NCBI GenBank assembly: GCA_013298545.1
Contig: JAAFIA010000006.1
Coordinates: 1 to 64,000, forward strand
Reading direction: 5' to 3'
Origin: Bacteroidota bacterium
GTDB lineage: Bacteria > Bacteroidota > Bacteroidia > Palsa-965
Length of the DNA stretch: 64,000 bases
Both the position numbers and the translations under genes were made by a program. Shown piece by piece: positions 24,745 through 34,161 of this stretch; within the stretch, counting starts at the first letter, position 1; each line of letters opens with the position of its first letter. The notes beneath the pieces are model-generated. The model searched no databases. It was not told where the DNA came from and saw nothing but the letters and a program-made list of their open reading frames with translations.

Positions 24745-26019
24745 ATGACCGAGGAGTATTTGCATTACGTGTGGAAAACACGTCAGTTTAACCAGAATCA
24801 TTTATTTACGTCAGAGGGTGTACCCGTAGAAGTTCTTCGTCCAGGTGAACACAACACGAATTCGGGTCCCGATTTTTTCAATGCGCGAATTAGGTTGGGT
24901 GGCATGATTTGGGCTGGAAATATTGAAATTCATCTACGTACATCGGACTGGGATAGGCACGGCCATCGGTCTGATGAAGCGTATGACAATGTGATTTTGC
25001 ATGTTGTTTACGACGATGATTCGATTGTTCATTCGCCAGCACTTTTCTCGTTGCCAACCATCACACTTCGTTCGCGATTAGATGGTTCGCTTTATGAGCA
25101 ATACATCCATTTTCGCAACAGTAAGCGGTTGATTGCTTGCGAACATCGGTTGCCTCATGTTCCAGTATTGATAACAACAAACTGGCTGGGGCGATTGTTG
25201 GCGGAGCGTTTTGAGGAGAAAACAAATTTGCTTCGGGCGGAATTGCTGGAAACACAATCGGATTGGGACGAGGTATTTTACCGGCGATTGGCGCGGCATT
25301 TTGGCATGTTGGTCAATGCCGAGCCGTTTGGTTGGTTGACGCGTGCGTTGCCATACAAATTGCTTGCACGGCATCGGTCGTCGTTGTTGCAACTCGAAGC
25401 GTTATTATTTGGTCAGGCGGGTTTGTTGCCGGAAGTTCCATCGGATGATTACAGCAATTTGTTGTGCCGCGAGTATCGGGTGTTGGCGGTAAAATATCGG
25501 TTAACGCCCATGTCGGGTCATCTATGGAAATTTTCGCGTTTGCGGCCATCGAATTTCCCGACAATTCGAATTGCGCAGTTGGCGGCACTTTTGTTTGAGC
25601 GGGGGCATTTGTTTGATTCATTTTGCGCGGTTCGAGCGCCAGAGGAAATTTTTGCTTTGCTAGAGGTTAAAGCATCGTCGTATTGGGAAACGCATTACCG
25701 TTTTGGACATGAGGCGGAAGCAGCAATTAAAAGACTGGGGCGGCAAGCAGCGTTAACGGTTGTAATCAATACGGTGATTCCGATGTTATTTTTGCGTGGG
25801 CATGAGCGTGGGGAGGATTGGCGCTTGGAGCAGGCGCGGGTTTTGTTGGAGGGTTTGCCAGCGGAGCAAAATACACTTGTGGCGGCGTGGGCAGAGCGGG
25901 GGCTTGTGGCGCGGGATGCGGGGGAGGGCCAAGCTTTAATTCAACTCAAAAAAAAATATTGCGATAAAAAAAGATGCCTGCAATGCGGAATTGGGCAGCA
26001 TGTGTTGGAAAAAGCGTAA
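24745..26019 (+). CDS. DUF2851 family protein
   Basis: 424 residues matching the family: a start TEEYLHYVWKTRQFN, then EVLRPGEHNTNSGPDFFNARI, WAGNIEIHLRTSDWDRHGH and VILHVVYDDD. The C-terminus is LKKKYCDKKRCLQCGIGQHVL with a small Cys motif (CDKKRCLQCGIG). The first block resembles a nuclease-like or beta-rich fold, and the family has no assigned function. It reads as an intact single gene. The right copy of the direct repeat lies 35 bases upstream of its ATG. The PspC-like gene follows after 24 bases. Confidence 0.85.
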   Translation: MTEEYLHYVWKTRQFNQNHLFTSEGVPVEVLRPGEHNTNSGPDFFNARIRLGGMIWAGNIEIHLRTSDWDRHGHRSDEAYDNVILHVVYDDDSIVHSPALFSLPTITLRSRLDGSLYEQYIHFRNSKRLIACEHRLPHVPVLITTNWLGRLLAERFEEKTNLLRAELLETQSDWDEVFYRRLARHFGMLVNAEPFGWLTRALPYKLLARHRSSLLQLEALLFGQAGLLPEVPSDDYSNLLCREYRVLAVKYRLTPMSGHLWKFSRLRPSNFPTIRIAQLAALLFERGHLFDSFCAVRAPEEIFALLEVKASSYWETHYRFGHEAEAAIKRLGRQAALTVVINTVIPMLFLRGHERGEDWRLEQARVLLEGLPAEQNTLVAAWAERGLVARDAGEGQALIQLKKKYCDKKRCLQCGIGQHVLEKA

Positions 26020-26043
26020 ATTAGCTTTCAAAGAACATGTGTT

Positions 26044-26289
26044 ATGACAGGCATCCGATTTCTTGACAACATTGTATTTTGGTTTGAGAAGCGGGCATTT
26101 GGTGTGTGCGCTTGGTTGGGCAAAAAGCTCGGTATTCGCGCTACGTCTATTCGTATGTATTTTATTTATCTGTCTTTTTTTACTGTTGGCTCACCTGTAA
26201 TATTGTATTTTTTGATGGCCTTTATTCTTGAACATAAAGACTACTTCAAGCCTCGTAAATCGCGCCGTACGAGCGTTTGGGAAATATAA
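26044..26289 (+). CDS. PspC domain protein
   Basis: 81 residues. The PspC-type core runs from GVCAWLGKKLGIRATSIRMYFIY to SPVILYFLMAFIL: a short helix then a single membrane segment, with a basic tail (FKPRKSRRTSVW). In E. coli PspC senses membrane stress with PspB. Many Bacteroidota carry such small PspC proteins without the Psp operon; this one stands beside DUF2851 only. Role therefore unproved. Spacing (24 bases) suggests cotranscription with DUF2851. Confidence 0.85.
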   Translation: MTGIRFLDNIVFWFEKRAFGVCAWLGKKLGIRATSIRMYFIYLSFFTVGSPVILYFLMAFILEHKDYFKPRKSRRTSVWEI

Positions 26290-26407
26290 TTCCCTTCTGT
26301 TTACAGTCTTATTTTTTAACACAAATACGGAAATTCATATTTCCGCGCCTATTCTTTTGCGGCTACTTTCGCGACAGAAAATTACATCCATATTCAAAAC
26401 TCATTTT

Positions 26408-27160
26408 ATGAAAAAGACAATTTCTGTTTTGTGTTATGTTACGCTTATTGCTTCGGTATTCGTTTATGGCTGCAAAGCCAAAACAATTGCCGCTCAGCCA
26501 CAACAACCCAAAGTGATTACCAATTCAACAACTGGAACTACAAATTCAACTACAGTAACTACCAATTCAGCCAATACGCTTGTTGATATTGAAGGGAATA
26601 CCTATAAAACGATAGAAATAGGCGGACGTGTTTGGATGGTGGAAAATCTTCGTACAACCAAATACAACGACGGTACACCCATTGCCACAAACCTTGACGA
26701 TAAAATCTGGACTAGCACAACAACGGGTGCTTATGCGTTATACAGTAACGATGCAACAAACAATGCCGCTTATGGTAAGCTATACAATTGGTATGCTGTC
26801 AATACGGGAAAATTGGCTCCGAAAGGTTGGCATATTCCTACGCGTGGCGAATGGTCAGCATTGGTTGAATCGCTAGGTGGTTCTTCTATTGCGGGTGGCA
26901 AAATGAAATCGACTTCTTCGTTGTGGATTGCGCCGAATGTAGGGGCAACAAATAGTTCGGGGTTCAACGGTCTTCCGGGCGGTTATCGCAGCCCAACTGG
27001 AGGCTTCTCTACACAAGGGCACACTGGTTTTTGGTGGGCTTCGAGCGAACGCAACAGCACACAAGGCGATTACATAAAACTGACTCAGAATTATGACGAT
27101 TCCTTTGCCAATGGTGCAACGAAACAGTTTGGCTATTCTATCCGCTGTGTGAAAGATTAA
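26408..27160 (+). CDS. FISUMP-domain lipoprotein
   Basis: 250 residues from ATG 26408 (MKKTISVLCYVTLIASVFVYGC), with a lipobox Cys. The listed ORF starts 60 codons too early. After a Thr/Asn-rich spacer (TNSTTGTTNSTTVTTNSANT) comes the Fibrobacter-type FISUMP domain: DIEGNTYKTIEIGGRVWMVENLR, NDGTPIA, APKGWHIPTRGEW, and GYRSPTGGFSTQG to GYSIRCVKD. Such proteins are surface or periplasmic lipoproteins of unknown function, common in Bacteroidota. It is followed by a clear terminator. Confidence 0.88.
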   Translation: MKKTISVLCYVTLIASVFVYGCKAKTIAAQPQQPKVITNSTTGTTNSTTVTTNSANTLVDIEGNTYKTIEIGGRVWMVENLRTTKYNDGTPIATNLDDKIWTSTTTGAYALYSNDATNNAAYGKLYNWYAVNTGKLAPKGWHIPTRGEWSALVESLGGSSIAGGKMKSTSSLWIAPNVGATNSSGFNGLPGGYRSPTGGFSTQGHTGFWWASSERNSTQGDYIKLTQNYDDSFANGATKQFGYSIRCVKD

Positions 27161-27182
27161 CTCTTTTTTAAAAAATTTATAT

Positions 27183-27213
27183 TAACGCCTCCGGTTTCAG
27201 GGGGCGTTTTTTT
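27183..27213 (+). terminator. Terminator after the FISUMP gene
   Basis: aacgcctcc / ggggcgttttttt hairpin with a pyrimidine-rich loop and T run. Confidence 0.8.
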
Positions 27214-27276
27214 ATGACTTATTGCTGACGTAGAAAACATGTGATTCAAATCGCAGGAACTGTTTACCTTTAACCT

Positions 27277-28296
27277 GTGTTTTCGTTCAAGCATTTCAAG
27301 AAGCTATATTACTCGGCGGGTTTGCTCCTACTCGTTATTTTGGTAGGCATCTCGGGCTATATGCTGCTCGAAAATTACTCGTTTCATGATGCGTTTTATA
27401 TGACCATCATTACGGTTGGGACTGTTGGTTTTCAAGAAGTTCATCCGCTTAGCCCTACGGGACAAATTTTTACTGCTTTTCTAATTATCACAGGTTTTGG
27501 TACTTTTGCGTATGCGATCTCTTCGGTAACGAGTTATGTGCTCGACGGTGAGTTTCGCGAATACTATAGAACCTACCGCAGCTTGAATGCAATCGAAAAA
27601 CTAGAAGGGCATGTGATTATTTGTGGCTATGGCCGCAATGGTCGGCAGGCCGCACATGTGCTCAAAAAGCACGACAAACGCTTTGTGGTGGTCGAAAATA
27701 AAAAAGATGTTGTTGATACGCTCACGCATAAATTTTCGGATCTCGTGTTGCAAGGCGATGCAACACAAGACGAGGTTTTGGAACAAGCCGGAATTAAAAA
27801 AGCCGCCGCGCTCATTACCACGCTTCCGATTGATGCCGATAATTTGTTCATTGTGCTTACTGCACGTTCACTCAATACGAAATTGACCATCATTAGCCGC
27901 GCGTCGGACGATAATTCGGACCGTAAATTAAAAACCGCTGGGGCAAACAATGTCATCATGCCCGATAAAATTGGGGGCGCACACATGGCGTCATTGGTCT
28001 TAAAACCCGATGTGATTGAGTTTCTCGATTTTATTACTGGGCAAGGTGGGGTTGACATCAACCTAGAAGAAATTACATTCGATAGTTTGCCGGAACATTT
28101 ACGAAACAAAACCATCCGCGATCTGGAAATCAGAAATAAATCAGGTGCCAATATTGTTGGTTTTAAAACTGCTGATGGCGAGTACATCATCAATCCTTCT
28201 GCCGATACACAATTGATTCCTGATGGAAAATTGTTTGTGTTGGGAACAGCGGATCAGATTGGGAAACTGCGCGGTATGTTTAGTGTGCAACATTGA
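27277..28296 (+). CDS. Two-transmembrane potassium channel with RCK (TrkA) domains
   Basis: 339 residues, GTG start. The first 90 residues are a 2-TM pore: TM1 (LLLVILVGISGYMLL), pore helix and filter TVGTVGF at residues 46-52, then TM2 (IFTAFLIITGFGTFAYAI). The filter departs from TVGYG but the GTVGF form is common in bacterial channels. An RCK/TrkA-N Rossmann domain follows from VIICGYGRNGRQAAHVL (about 112) and a TrkA-C domain closes the protein (TIRDLEIRNKSGANIVGF). It gates K+ flow by a ligand bound to the RCK ring. Monocistronic or first in a run with the SDR gene 15 bases later. Confidence 0.9.
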   Translation: MFSFKHFKKLYYSAGLLLLVILVGISGYMLLENYSFHDAFYMTIITVGTVGFQEVHPLSPTGQIFTAFLIITGFGTFAYAISSVTSYVLDGEFREYYRTYRSLNAIEKLEGHVIICGYGRNGRQAAHVLKKHDKRFVVVENKKDVVDTLTHKFSDLVLQGDATQDEVLEQAGIKKAAALITTLPIDADNLFIVLTARSLNTKLTIISRASDDNSDRKLKTAGANNVIMPDKIGGAHMASLVLKPDVIEFLDFITGQGGVDINLEEITFDSLPEHLRNKTIRDLEIRNKSGANIVGFKTADGEYIINPSADTQLIPDGKLFVLGTADQIGKLRGMFSVQH

Positions 28297-28311
28297 ATCA
28301 TTTCGTCATTC

Positions 28312-29247
28312 ATGAAAAAAATCCTCATCACCGGAAGCAACGGTCTTTTAGGTCAAAAGTTGATTTATGCCTTGCTCAAACGCAACCAAGAAAATACCAT
28401 CTGGGACATTCTAGCCACCTCACGCGGCGAAAACCGGATGCGCACACAAGCCGGTTATGCCTACCAACCGCTCGATTTGACGGATGCTCTGGCGGTCAAT
28501 GCTTGCATTGAAACTTTTCGCCCCGATGTTGTTATTCATACCGCAGCCATGACCAATGTCGATGCGTGTGAATTGGACCCTGCCGCTTGCCAATTGCAAA
28601 ATGTAACTGTGGTTGCCCATCAACTCAAGGCACTCGAAAAGTTAAAGACAACAACATACAATCCGCATTTCATTCACCTTTCTACCGATTTTGTTTTTGA
28701 TGGCGAAAACGGGCCATATCGCGAGACTGATCTCCCCAACCCGCTCAGTCATTACGCACAATCAAAACTTGATTCTGAAAAATTAGTCCTCGCCTCTTCC
28801 CTACGCACCGCCATCGCACGTACGATTATCGTTTATGGTATTGTCGATGGCATGAGCCGCTCAAACCTAATTCTTTGGGCAAAAGGTGCACTCGAAAAAG
28901 GACAGCAAATCAATGTAGTGGACGATCAGTTTCGCGCACCTACGCTTGCCGAAGATTTAGCCGAAGGGTGTTTGCTCATTGCGGAGAAAAATGCTACTGG
29001 AATTTTTCACCTTTCTGGAAAAGAAACCGCCAGCATTTTAGATTGGGTGTATCAAGTAGCCGATTTCTGGAAATTAGACAAATCGTTGATTACACCAGCT
29101 AAATCGGAAACCATCAAACAACCCGCCCGCCGCCCACCCCGCACAGGGTTCATCATCGACAAAGCCATGCACGAACTTGGCTACGCGCCCCACTCTTTTT
29201 CGGAAGGATTGGCCCTACTCGATCGGCAACTTAAACAAAACAGCTAA
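28312..29247 (+). CDS. NAD(P)-dependent SDR, dTDP-4-dehydrorhamnose reductase-like (RfbD family)
   Basis: 311 residues. The N-terminal Rossmann motif is TGSNGLLGQ; VIHTAAMTNVDACELDP is a hallmark of the RfbD/RmlD family. Next come LSTDFVFDGENGPYRETDLP and the active-site YAQSK (Tyr and Lys separated by three residues), with VVDDQFRAPTLAEDLAEG near the end. RmlD makes dTDP-L-rhamnose, but no rmlABC genes are here; paralogues act in other sugar or cofactor pathways, so the substrate is uncertain. The 15-base spacing from the channel gene and 18-base spacing to DUF2452 suggest an operon. Confidence 0.85.
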   Translation: MKKILITGSNGLLGQKLIYALLKRNQENTIWDILATSRGENRMRTQAGYAYQPLDLTDALAVNACIETFRPDVVIHTAAMTNVDACELDPAACQLQNVTVVAHQLKALEKLKTTTYNPHFIHLSTDFVFDGENGPYRETDLPNPLSHYAQSKLDSEKLVLASSLRTAIARTIIVYGIVDGMSRSNLILWAKGALEKGQQINVVDDQFRAPTLAEDLAEGCLLIAEKNATGIFHLSGKETASILDWVYQVADFWKLDKSLITPAKSETIKQPARRPPRTGFIIDKAMHELGYAPHSFSEGLALLDRQLKQNS

Positions 29248-29265
29248 TTCCTTGTTTTCTAAAGC

Positions 29266-29721
29266 ATGAGCGGCGAAAAAAATACCGAAGAGTTTATCAA
29301 TCCCATTGACCCAAAACACGTTGCCGAAAATCCGGGACTACTTCCGTATGCACACAATATCGGCAGCGCAATCATTCGTCCGCTCGACAAAGGCCGCACC
29401 AAAGGCGTTGCGATGACTGCCATGTACGAACAATCGGAACGGCAACTCGATCAGATTCGCAAACAGGTGGATTTATTGGTAGAACAAGCGCGCGCCATTC
29501 AGCAACGGGTCGAAATCTCGGAACAGATCTATCTTGCCGATATGAATTTTAAACCCATTGTTGCACACATTTATCACCTTTACACGAAGAAAGACGAAAC
29601 CCTTGTTTTGTCGATGGTTGCTCCCGATGAATGGGGAAAAAATCCGCCCTATATATGGAAAGCAACGGTCAAAATGATGGGCGACTACACTTGGGACGTT
29701 TTGGATTCGTTGGATCATTGA
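29266..29721 (+). CDS. DUF2452 protein
   Basis: 151 residues. The diagnostic parts are GRTKGVAMTAMYEQSERQLDQIRKQVDLL, a run through QRVEISEQIYLADMNFKPI, and HLYTKKDETLVLSMVAPDEWG. These match the DUF2452 family, whose function is not known. The family is widespread in Bacteroidota and other groups. No membrane or signal segment; cytoplasmic. Last gene of the channel/SDR/DUF2452 group; a terminator follows. Confidence 0.85.
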   Translation: MSGEKNTEEFINPIDPKHVAENPGLLPYAHNIGSAIIRPLDKGRTKGVAMTAMYEQSERQLDQIRKQVDLLVEQARAIQQRVEISEQIYLADMNFKPIVAHIYHLYTKKDETLVLSMVAPDEWGKNPPYIWKATVKMMGDYTWDVLDSLDH

Positions 29722-29744
29722 CCTCCTCTCCTTTTTAAAATTAG

Positions 29745-29773
29745 AAACAAGCATCGTTATGCTTGTTTTTTTT
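29745..29773 (+). terminator. Terminator after DUF2452
   Basis: Stem aaacaagcat (29745-29754) / atgcttgttt (29759-29768), loop cgtt, and a T run. Confidence 0.9.
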
Positions 29774-29850
29774 ATGCCTTTTTGAAAACAAGGGCTTAAA
29801 AAAGCCAACTGAAAAACAAGGCTATAAAATTTATCACCCTGCAAATCAGG

Positions 29851-29864
29851 TAGTTATATAACTA
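29851..29864. promoter_or_regulatory. Candidate operator of the TetR regulator
   Basis: A perfect 14-bp palindrome TAGTTATATAACTA 76 bases before the regulator start. TetR proteins often bind palindromes in their own promoter. Unproved; it could also be chance in an AT-rich region. Confidence 0.4.
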
Positions 29865-29940
29865 TTCAACATGATAGTAAACCTATTATAAATGTAATTG
29901 TTTATCTATGCACTAGAAGTAAATACATAATTTGTAAAAA

Positions 29941-30654
29941 ATGCCAACACTCCTTACCATTCCGCAAATTCGCATCGAAGTAGATTCGGGCTGTTATTTG
30001 CGCGATCCGCAAGCCACCGAAGTTGGTCGTAAATTGCTACAACAGGCTTTGTTATTGATTGATAAAACGGGAATTGAAGAATTTACATTTGCAAAACTTG
30101 CTAAGGCCATCGATTCTACGGAGGCTACGATATATCGCTATTTCGAGAACAAACATTGTTTGTTGAACTATCTGCTCTCGTGGTATTGGGCAAGTTTGAA
30201 TTTCCGAATTGCATTTGAAATTAATTCGCTTTCGCGTGTGAGTGAAAAGTTGGAAAATTTTCTACGCATTTTGGTTTATGCTGATTTGAATTATGCTTCA
30301 ACATCGTTTTTAGATATGGGGGTTCTTCATCATTTGGCTTTAACCGAGGCAGATAAAGTTTTTTTTACACACCGCGTCGATGAAGAAAATCAAGATCGTT
30401 ATTTCCGCCATTATAAAATGGTGTGTTCACAATTAACGTCGTTGATTGAGCAGCATAATCCGTCCTGTCAATGGCCAAAATCGATTGCCTGTATGCTAAT
30501 CGAGCAATCGCATCGACAGCTTTTTTTCTCCGACCATTTGCCTTCGCTTTCAGATGTGAGTCAAGGAAAAAAACAACGGGAAGAAATTTATAGTTACTTA
30601 TTATTTCTGTTACATTCAACTACGGAAAAATCAAAAACCAAAAGACAGCGATGA
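29941..30654 (+). CDS. TetR/AcrR-family regulator of the exporter operon
   Basis: 237 residues. An N-terminal helix-turn-helix lies at about 40-75 (FTFAKLAKAIDSTEATIYRYFENKH), preceded by a 25-residue extension. The remainder is a helical ligand/dimer domain without a known signature. Its stop overlaps the ABC exporter start (ATGA), so it is the first gene of a four-gene operon and probably controls it. It may sense a compound pumped out, as TetR-linked exporters usually do. The long N-terminal arm is unusual but not unique. Confidence 0.9.
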   Translation: MPTLLTIPQIRIEVDSGCYLRDPQATEVGRKLLQQALLLIDKTGIEEFTFAKLAKAIDSTEATIYRYFENKHCLLNYLLSWYWASLNFRIAFEINSLSRVSEKLENFLRILVYADLNYASTSFLDMGVLHHLALTEADKVFFTHRVDEENQDRYFRHYKMVCSQLTSLIEQHNPSCQWPKSIACMLIEQSHRQLFFSDHLPSLSDVSQGKKQREEIYSYLLFLLHSTTEKSKTKRQR

Positions 30655-32828
30655 ATAGACATCCTTACATACAAGTGCTGGCGCAGCTTTTGAAGACGTA
30701 TGAGATGGATGCGGAGACATTCATGCTCGGTGAAGAAGGACGTGTTCGACCAGCAATTCGTGAGCAAACTAGCGACGAGATCTGGGCCGGACTCAACACC
30801 GTTTCGACTAGAAACAATATTGTTTTGTTGCATCACACATTTAAAGCGGATGCATGGAAAGCACAATTTCAAGACGGCAATTATCCGCTCATTTTGCTCC
30901 GCAAAACAGAGGAGTCCACGGCGTTTTATGTCATGGGCTGGCCGAAAAAAGAAATGCGCGAAGTTTTTCGTATTGATGACGAGCAAGTCATTAGTGAAGG
31001 ATTTGTAACGGCTGATATATGTTGGGAAAATTTCTCCGATGCGGGAATGATAAAAATGTGTACGGGTTATCCCAACGAGCCTTTATTTGCATCGCAACAG
31101 ACGGAACTTTCAAATAAGCGATCTATTTTAAATCGATTAGGGGCGATGTTGCGTCAGGAACGCAAGGCCATCGGCTATATTTTTGTGTATGCGAGTATTG
31201 CTGGTCTAATTGGACTTTCTGTTCCGCTTGGTGTGCAAAGCATGGTGAGTTATATTGCGAGTGGACGAATGGTAACATCGGTTTTTATTCTGCTGTTTTT
31301 AATTGTTATGGGATTGTTAGTGGTTGGTGGCTTACAAATTATGCAGCTGTACCTCACCGAATATATTCAGCGGCGCTTGTTTGTACGTTCTGCATTTGCT
31401 TTTTCTGAACGTATTACCAAATTGCGTATTGAGTCTATTCGAAATTTATATCCACCCGAATTGGTCAATCGTTTTTTCGATATTGTTACGCTTCAAAAAG
31501 GAACTGCTACTATTTTGATGGAATTTTCTACGGCAGGATTACAGTTGGTATTTGGCTTATTGCTTCTTGCGATGTACCATCCTGTATTTATTATGATTGC
31601 TATTATTGTATTTACCGGAATTTGGTTTTTCATTCGCGTTACTGGGCCGTTGGCACTTGAAACAAGCATCAAAGAATCAAAATACAAATATCAGATTGCG
31701 GGCTGGCTCGAAGACTTGGCACGTTCTATTCTCACATTCAAGGTTGTTGGAAACAGCACCTTACATACAGATAAAACGAATCATTTGTTGCGCAACTACC
31801 TGCATGCACGGCGCAAGCATTTTGGTGTGTTGTTACGTCAATACATTGGTTTTGTCTTGTTTAAAACAGTTACAACGGGTTCGCTTTTACTCACGGGGTG
31901 TTTTTTGGTAATCAATGGCGAAATTAATCTTGGGCAATTTATTGCTGCCGAAATTGTGATTATTCTCCTGATGAATGCCGTTGAAAAAATTATCCTCAAA
32001 CTCGATTCCGTTTACGACATTTTAACCAGTATCGACAAACTTTCTCAGGTTACAGAAGTACCAATTGATGAGCAAAGTGCGGGTGGTTGGCTTTTACCAA
32101 ACAAAAGCGAAGGCATGGCCATAGCCATTCAAAACTTGAACTATCAGTTTGTTGATGGTAGTGCTCCTGTTTTAGATGGCTTATCGTTAAATGTTGATGC
32201 CAACGAGCGTGTTTGCATAGCTGGATATAATGGTTCAGGCAAAACAACATTGATGCATATTTTATTGGGCAGTTTAAATGATTGGACGGGACAGATTTTA
32301 TGCGATGGTTTATCGCTTCAGAATATAGATCGCAACAGTTATTATGCGCAAACAGGCGATCATATTGCAGGAGAGAAATTATTTACGGGAACGCTTTATG
32401 AAAATATCACATTGGGTCGAACCAATGTTTCGGAAGATGATGTCATGTATGCCGTTTCACTTGCTGGATTAGACAACTTCATTCGCAGTTTGCCCGAAGG
32501 TTTACAAACAACGGTAGTTGCAGATGCTGCTAATTTTTCTTCGGGCATTGTTCGAAAATTAATCCTAGCACGTTGTTTTGCTGGTAAGCCACGCCTCTTG
32601 TTACTCGACGATTTTCTATTGGGTGTTGAACGCCGCGAAAAAGAACGCATCATCGAAATTTTACTTGATGTAAAACGCAAATGGACTGTGATTTTAGCTT
32701 CAAACGATCCTTTTGTTTTAAAACGTTTTTCGCGTATTGTATTGCTTCGCGATGGTCGTTTTGTAACATCGGGCAACTGGAGTGAATTGCAACAAAACAG
32801 TGATTTCAACGAACTTATGCATACCTAA
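30651..32828 (+). CDS. Type I secretion-like ABC exporter (fused TMD-NBD) with degenerate ATPase motifs
   Basis: 725 residues. The N-terminal 150 resemble a C39-like accessory domain lacking any clear catalytic Cys-His pair, followed by an ABC transmembrane domain (about 175-470) and a nucleotide-binding domain. Walker A is intact (GYNGSGKTT, about 524-532). The other motifs are altered: the LSGGQ signature reads FSSGI (about 628), Walker B ends LLLLDD with Asp at the usual Glu (about 650), the D-loop is LLGVERRE, and the switch His is Asn (LASNDP, about 683). Such changes would weaken hydrolysis. I recall related degenerate exporters in Bacteroidota, so this is probably a family trait. Partners HlyD and TolC follow directly. 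Confidence 0.85.
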   Translation: MNRHPYIQVLAQLLKTYEMDAETFMLGEEGRVRPAIREQTSDEIWAGLNTVSTRNNIVLLHHTFKADAWKAQFQDGNYPLILLRKTEESTAFYVMGWPKKEMREVFRIDDEQVISEGFVTADICWENFSDAGMIKMCTGYPNEPLFASQQTELSNKRSILNRLGAMLRQERKAIGYIFVYASIAGLIGLSVPLGVQSMVSYIASGRMVTSVFILLFLIVMGLLVVGGLQIMQLYLTEYIQRRLFVRSAFAFSERITKLRIESIRNLYPPELVNRFFDIVTLQKGTATILMEFSTAGLQLVFGLLLLAMYHPVFIMIAIIVFTGIWFFIRVTGPLALETSIKESKYKYQIAGWLEDLARSILTFKVVGNSTLHTDKTNHLLRNYLHARRKHFGVLLRQYIGFVLFKTVTTGSLLLTGCFLVINGEINLGQFIAAEIVIILLMNAVEKIILKLDSVYDILTSIDKLSQVTEVPIDEQSAGGWLLPNKSEGMAIAIQNLNYQFVDGSAPVLDGLSLNVDANERVCIAGYNGSGKTTLMHILLGSLNDWTGQILCDGLSLQNIDRNSYYAQTGDHIAGEKLFTGTLYENITLGRTNVSEDDVMYAVSLAGLDNFIRSLPEGLQTTVVADAANFSSGIVRKLILARCFAGKPRLLLLDDFLLGVERREKERIIEILLDVKRKWTVILASNDPFVLKRFSRIVLLRDGRFVTSGNWSELQQNSDFNELMHT

Positions 32829-32831
32829 TTT

Positions 32832-34160
32832 ATGAAACGAGCTTCCTCATTTTACAAGCCAAAAGACTATGCCGAGCAATTGGTCTTTGATCCACTTCCG
32901 GGAAAGATGGTTACGCGTTGGTGCATTGGATTATTGATTGCGCTCATACTGGTACTTGCTTTGCCTTGGACGCAAACAGTTAACGCTTCGGGAAAACTCA
33001 CGACGCTTCGCCCACAAGATCGTCCACAAGAAATTCATTCCATTATTGCTGGTCGTATCGAAGAATGGTATGTTCAAGAGGGGCAATTTGTGAAACGTGG
33101 CGATACGATTGTACGACTTTCTGAAACGAAAGAAAAGTTTTTAGATACGGCATTGATTGAACGTATTCAAGAACAAGTTGCAGCAAAAGAAGGCTCGCAA
33201 TCTTCTATCACGTTGAAAGTAGAGGCGTTGAAACGTCAGATCGGGGCCTTACAAACCGCGCGTGGCCTGAGCATGAATAAAGCCGAAAATAAATTGCGCC
33301 AGGCGCAGTTCAAAATTGCAGCTGATAGTTCGGAGCTGGTGGCTGCCATGGTTGATTACGAAATTGCCTCGGCTCAATTGCTTCGTGCAGACTCACTCCT
33401 TCGCAAGGGTTTGATCTCGATGGTGGACCATGAACGCCGAAAACTGAAAGTGCAGGAATCAAATGCAAAACGTATTTCGCTCGAAAATAAATTGCTTGGC
33501 GCTCGCAATGAAATGTTAAACGCCTCGATTGAAATTAGTTCTATCGAAGCCGAATACCTCGATAAAGTATCGAAGGCCGAATCGGATATGAACAGTACGC
33601 TTTCATATTTGTACGAAACGGAAGGCGAATTATCGAAGATGAACAATGAGTATGTAAACATGCAATTGCGCCGTGGATTTTATATGGTTACTGCTCCGCA
33701 AGATGGCTATGTCGTGCAAGCGCGGGTGCAGGGTGTAGGCGAAACCGTCAAAGAAGGGGATGTAATTATTACTATTGTTCCAAACAAACCACAACTTGCC
33801 GTAGAATTGTATGTAGAGGCCATGGATATTCCATTATTGAAAGTAGGACAAAACGTACGTTTGCAATTTGATGGATGGCCCGCTTTAGTTTTCTCGGGAT
33901 GGCCGGGTACAAGTTTTGGTACATTCGGAGGACGTGTAGCCGTTATTGACAACATGGACACAAAGGGGCGTTACCGCATTCTTGTTGTTCCTGATACTGC
34001 TGACATCGTTTGGCCCGAACAAATTAGAATGGGATCGGGTGCGCGTGGTTGGCTGCTGCTCAAAGATGTGGCTGCTGGTTACGAAATTTGGCGGCAAATC
34101 AATGGATTCCCGCCTGAATACACAGGCGAAACTTCACCAAAAGAAATTAAAGAAAAATAA
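32832..34160 (+). CDS. HlyD-family periplasmic adaptor
   Basis: 442 residues. One N-terminal membrane segment (IGLLIALILVLALPW) is followed by a lipoyl/barrel-sandwich domain (ITGRI-like motif IAGRIEEWYVQEGQFVKRGDTI), a long coiled-coil hairpin (about 110-280), then the second half of the lipoyl (TAPQDGYVVQARVQGVGETVKEGDVI) and a beta-barrel domain. It bridges the ABC exporter and the TolC protein. The gene starts 3 bases after the exporter and ends 1 base before tolC, so the three are one operon. Confidence 0.92.
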   Translation: MKRASSFYKPKDYAEQLVFDPLPGKMVTRWCIGLLIALILVLALPWTQTVNASGKLTTLRPQDRPQEIHSIIAGRIEEWYVQEGQFVKRGDTIVRLSETKEKFLDTALIERIQEQVAAKEGSQSSITLKVEALKRQIGALQTARGLSMNKAENKLRQAQFKIAADSSELVAAMVDYEIASAQLLRADSLLRKGLISMVDHERRKLKVQESNAKRISLENKLLGARNEMLNASIEISSIEAEYLDKVSKAESDMNSTLSYLYETEGELSKMNNEYVNMQLRRGFYMVTAPQDGYVVQARVQGVGETVKEGDVIITIVPNKPQLAVELYVEAMDIPLLKVGQNVRLQFDGWPALVFSGWPGTSFGTFGGRVAVIDNMDTKGRYRILVVPDTADIVWPEQIRMGSGARGWLLLKDVAAGYEIWRQINGFPPEYTGETSPKEIKEK

Positions 34161-34161
34161 C

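Noticed and set aside
27627-28193. 188-residue minus-strand ORF
   Set aside because: Antisense to the RCK domain of the K+ channel.
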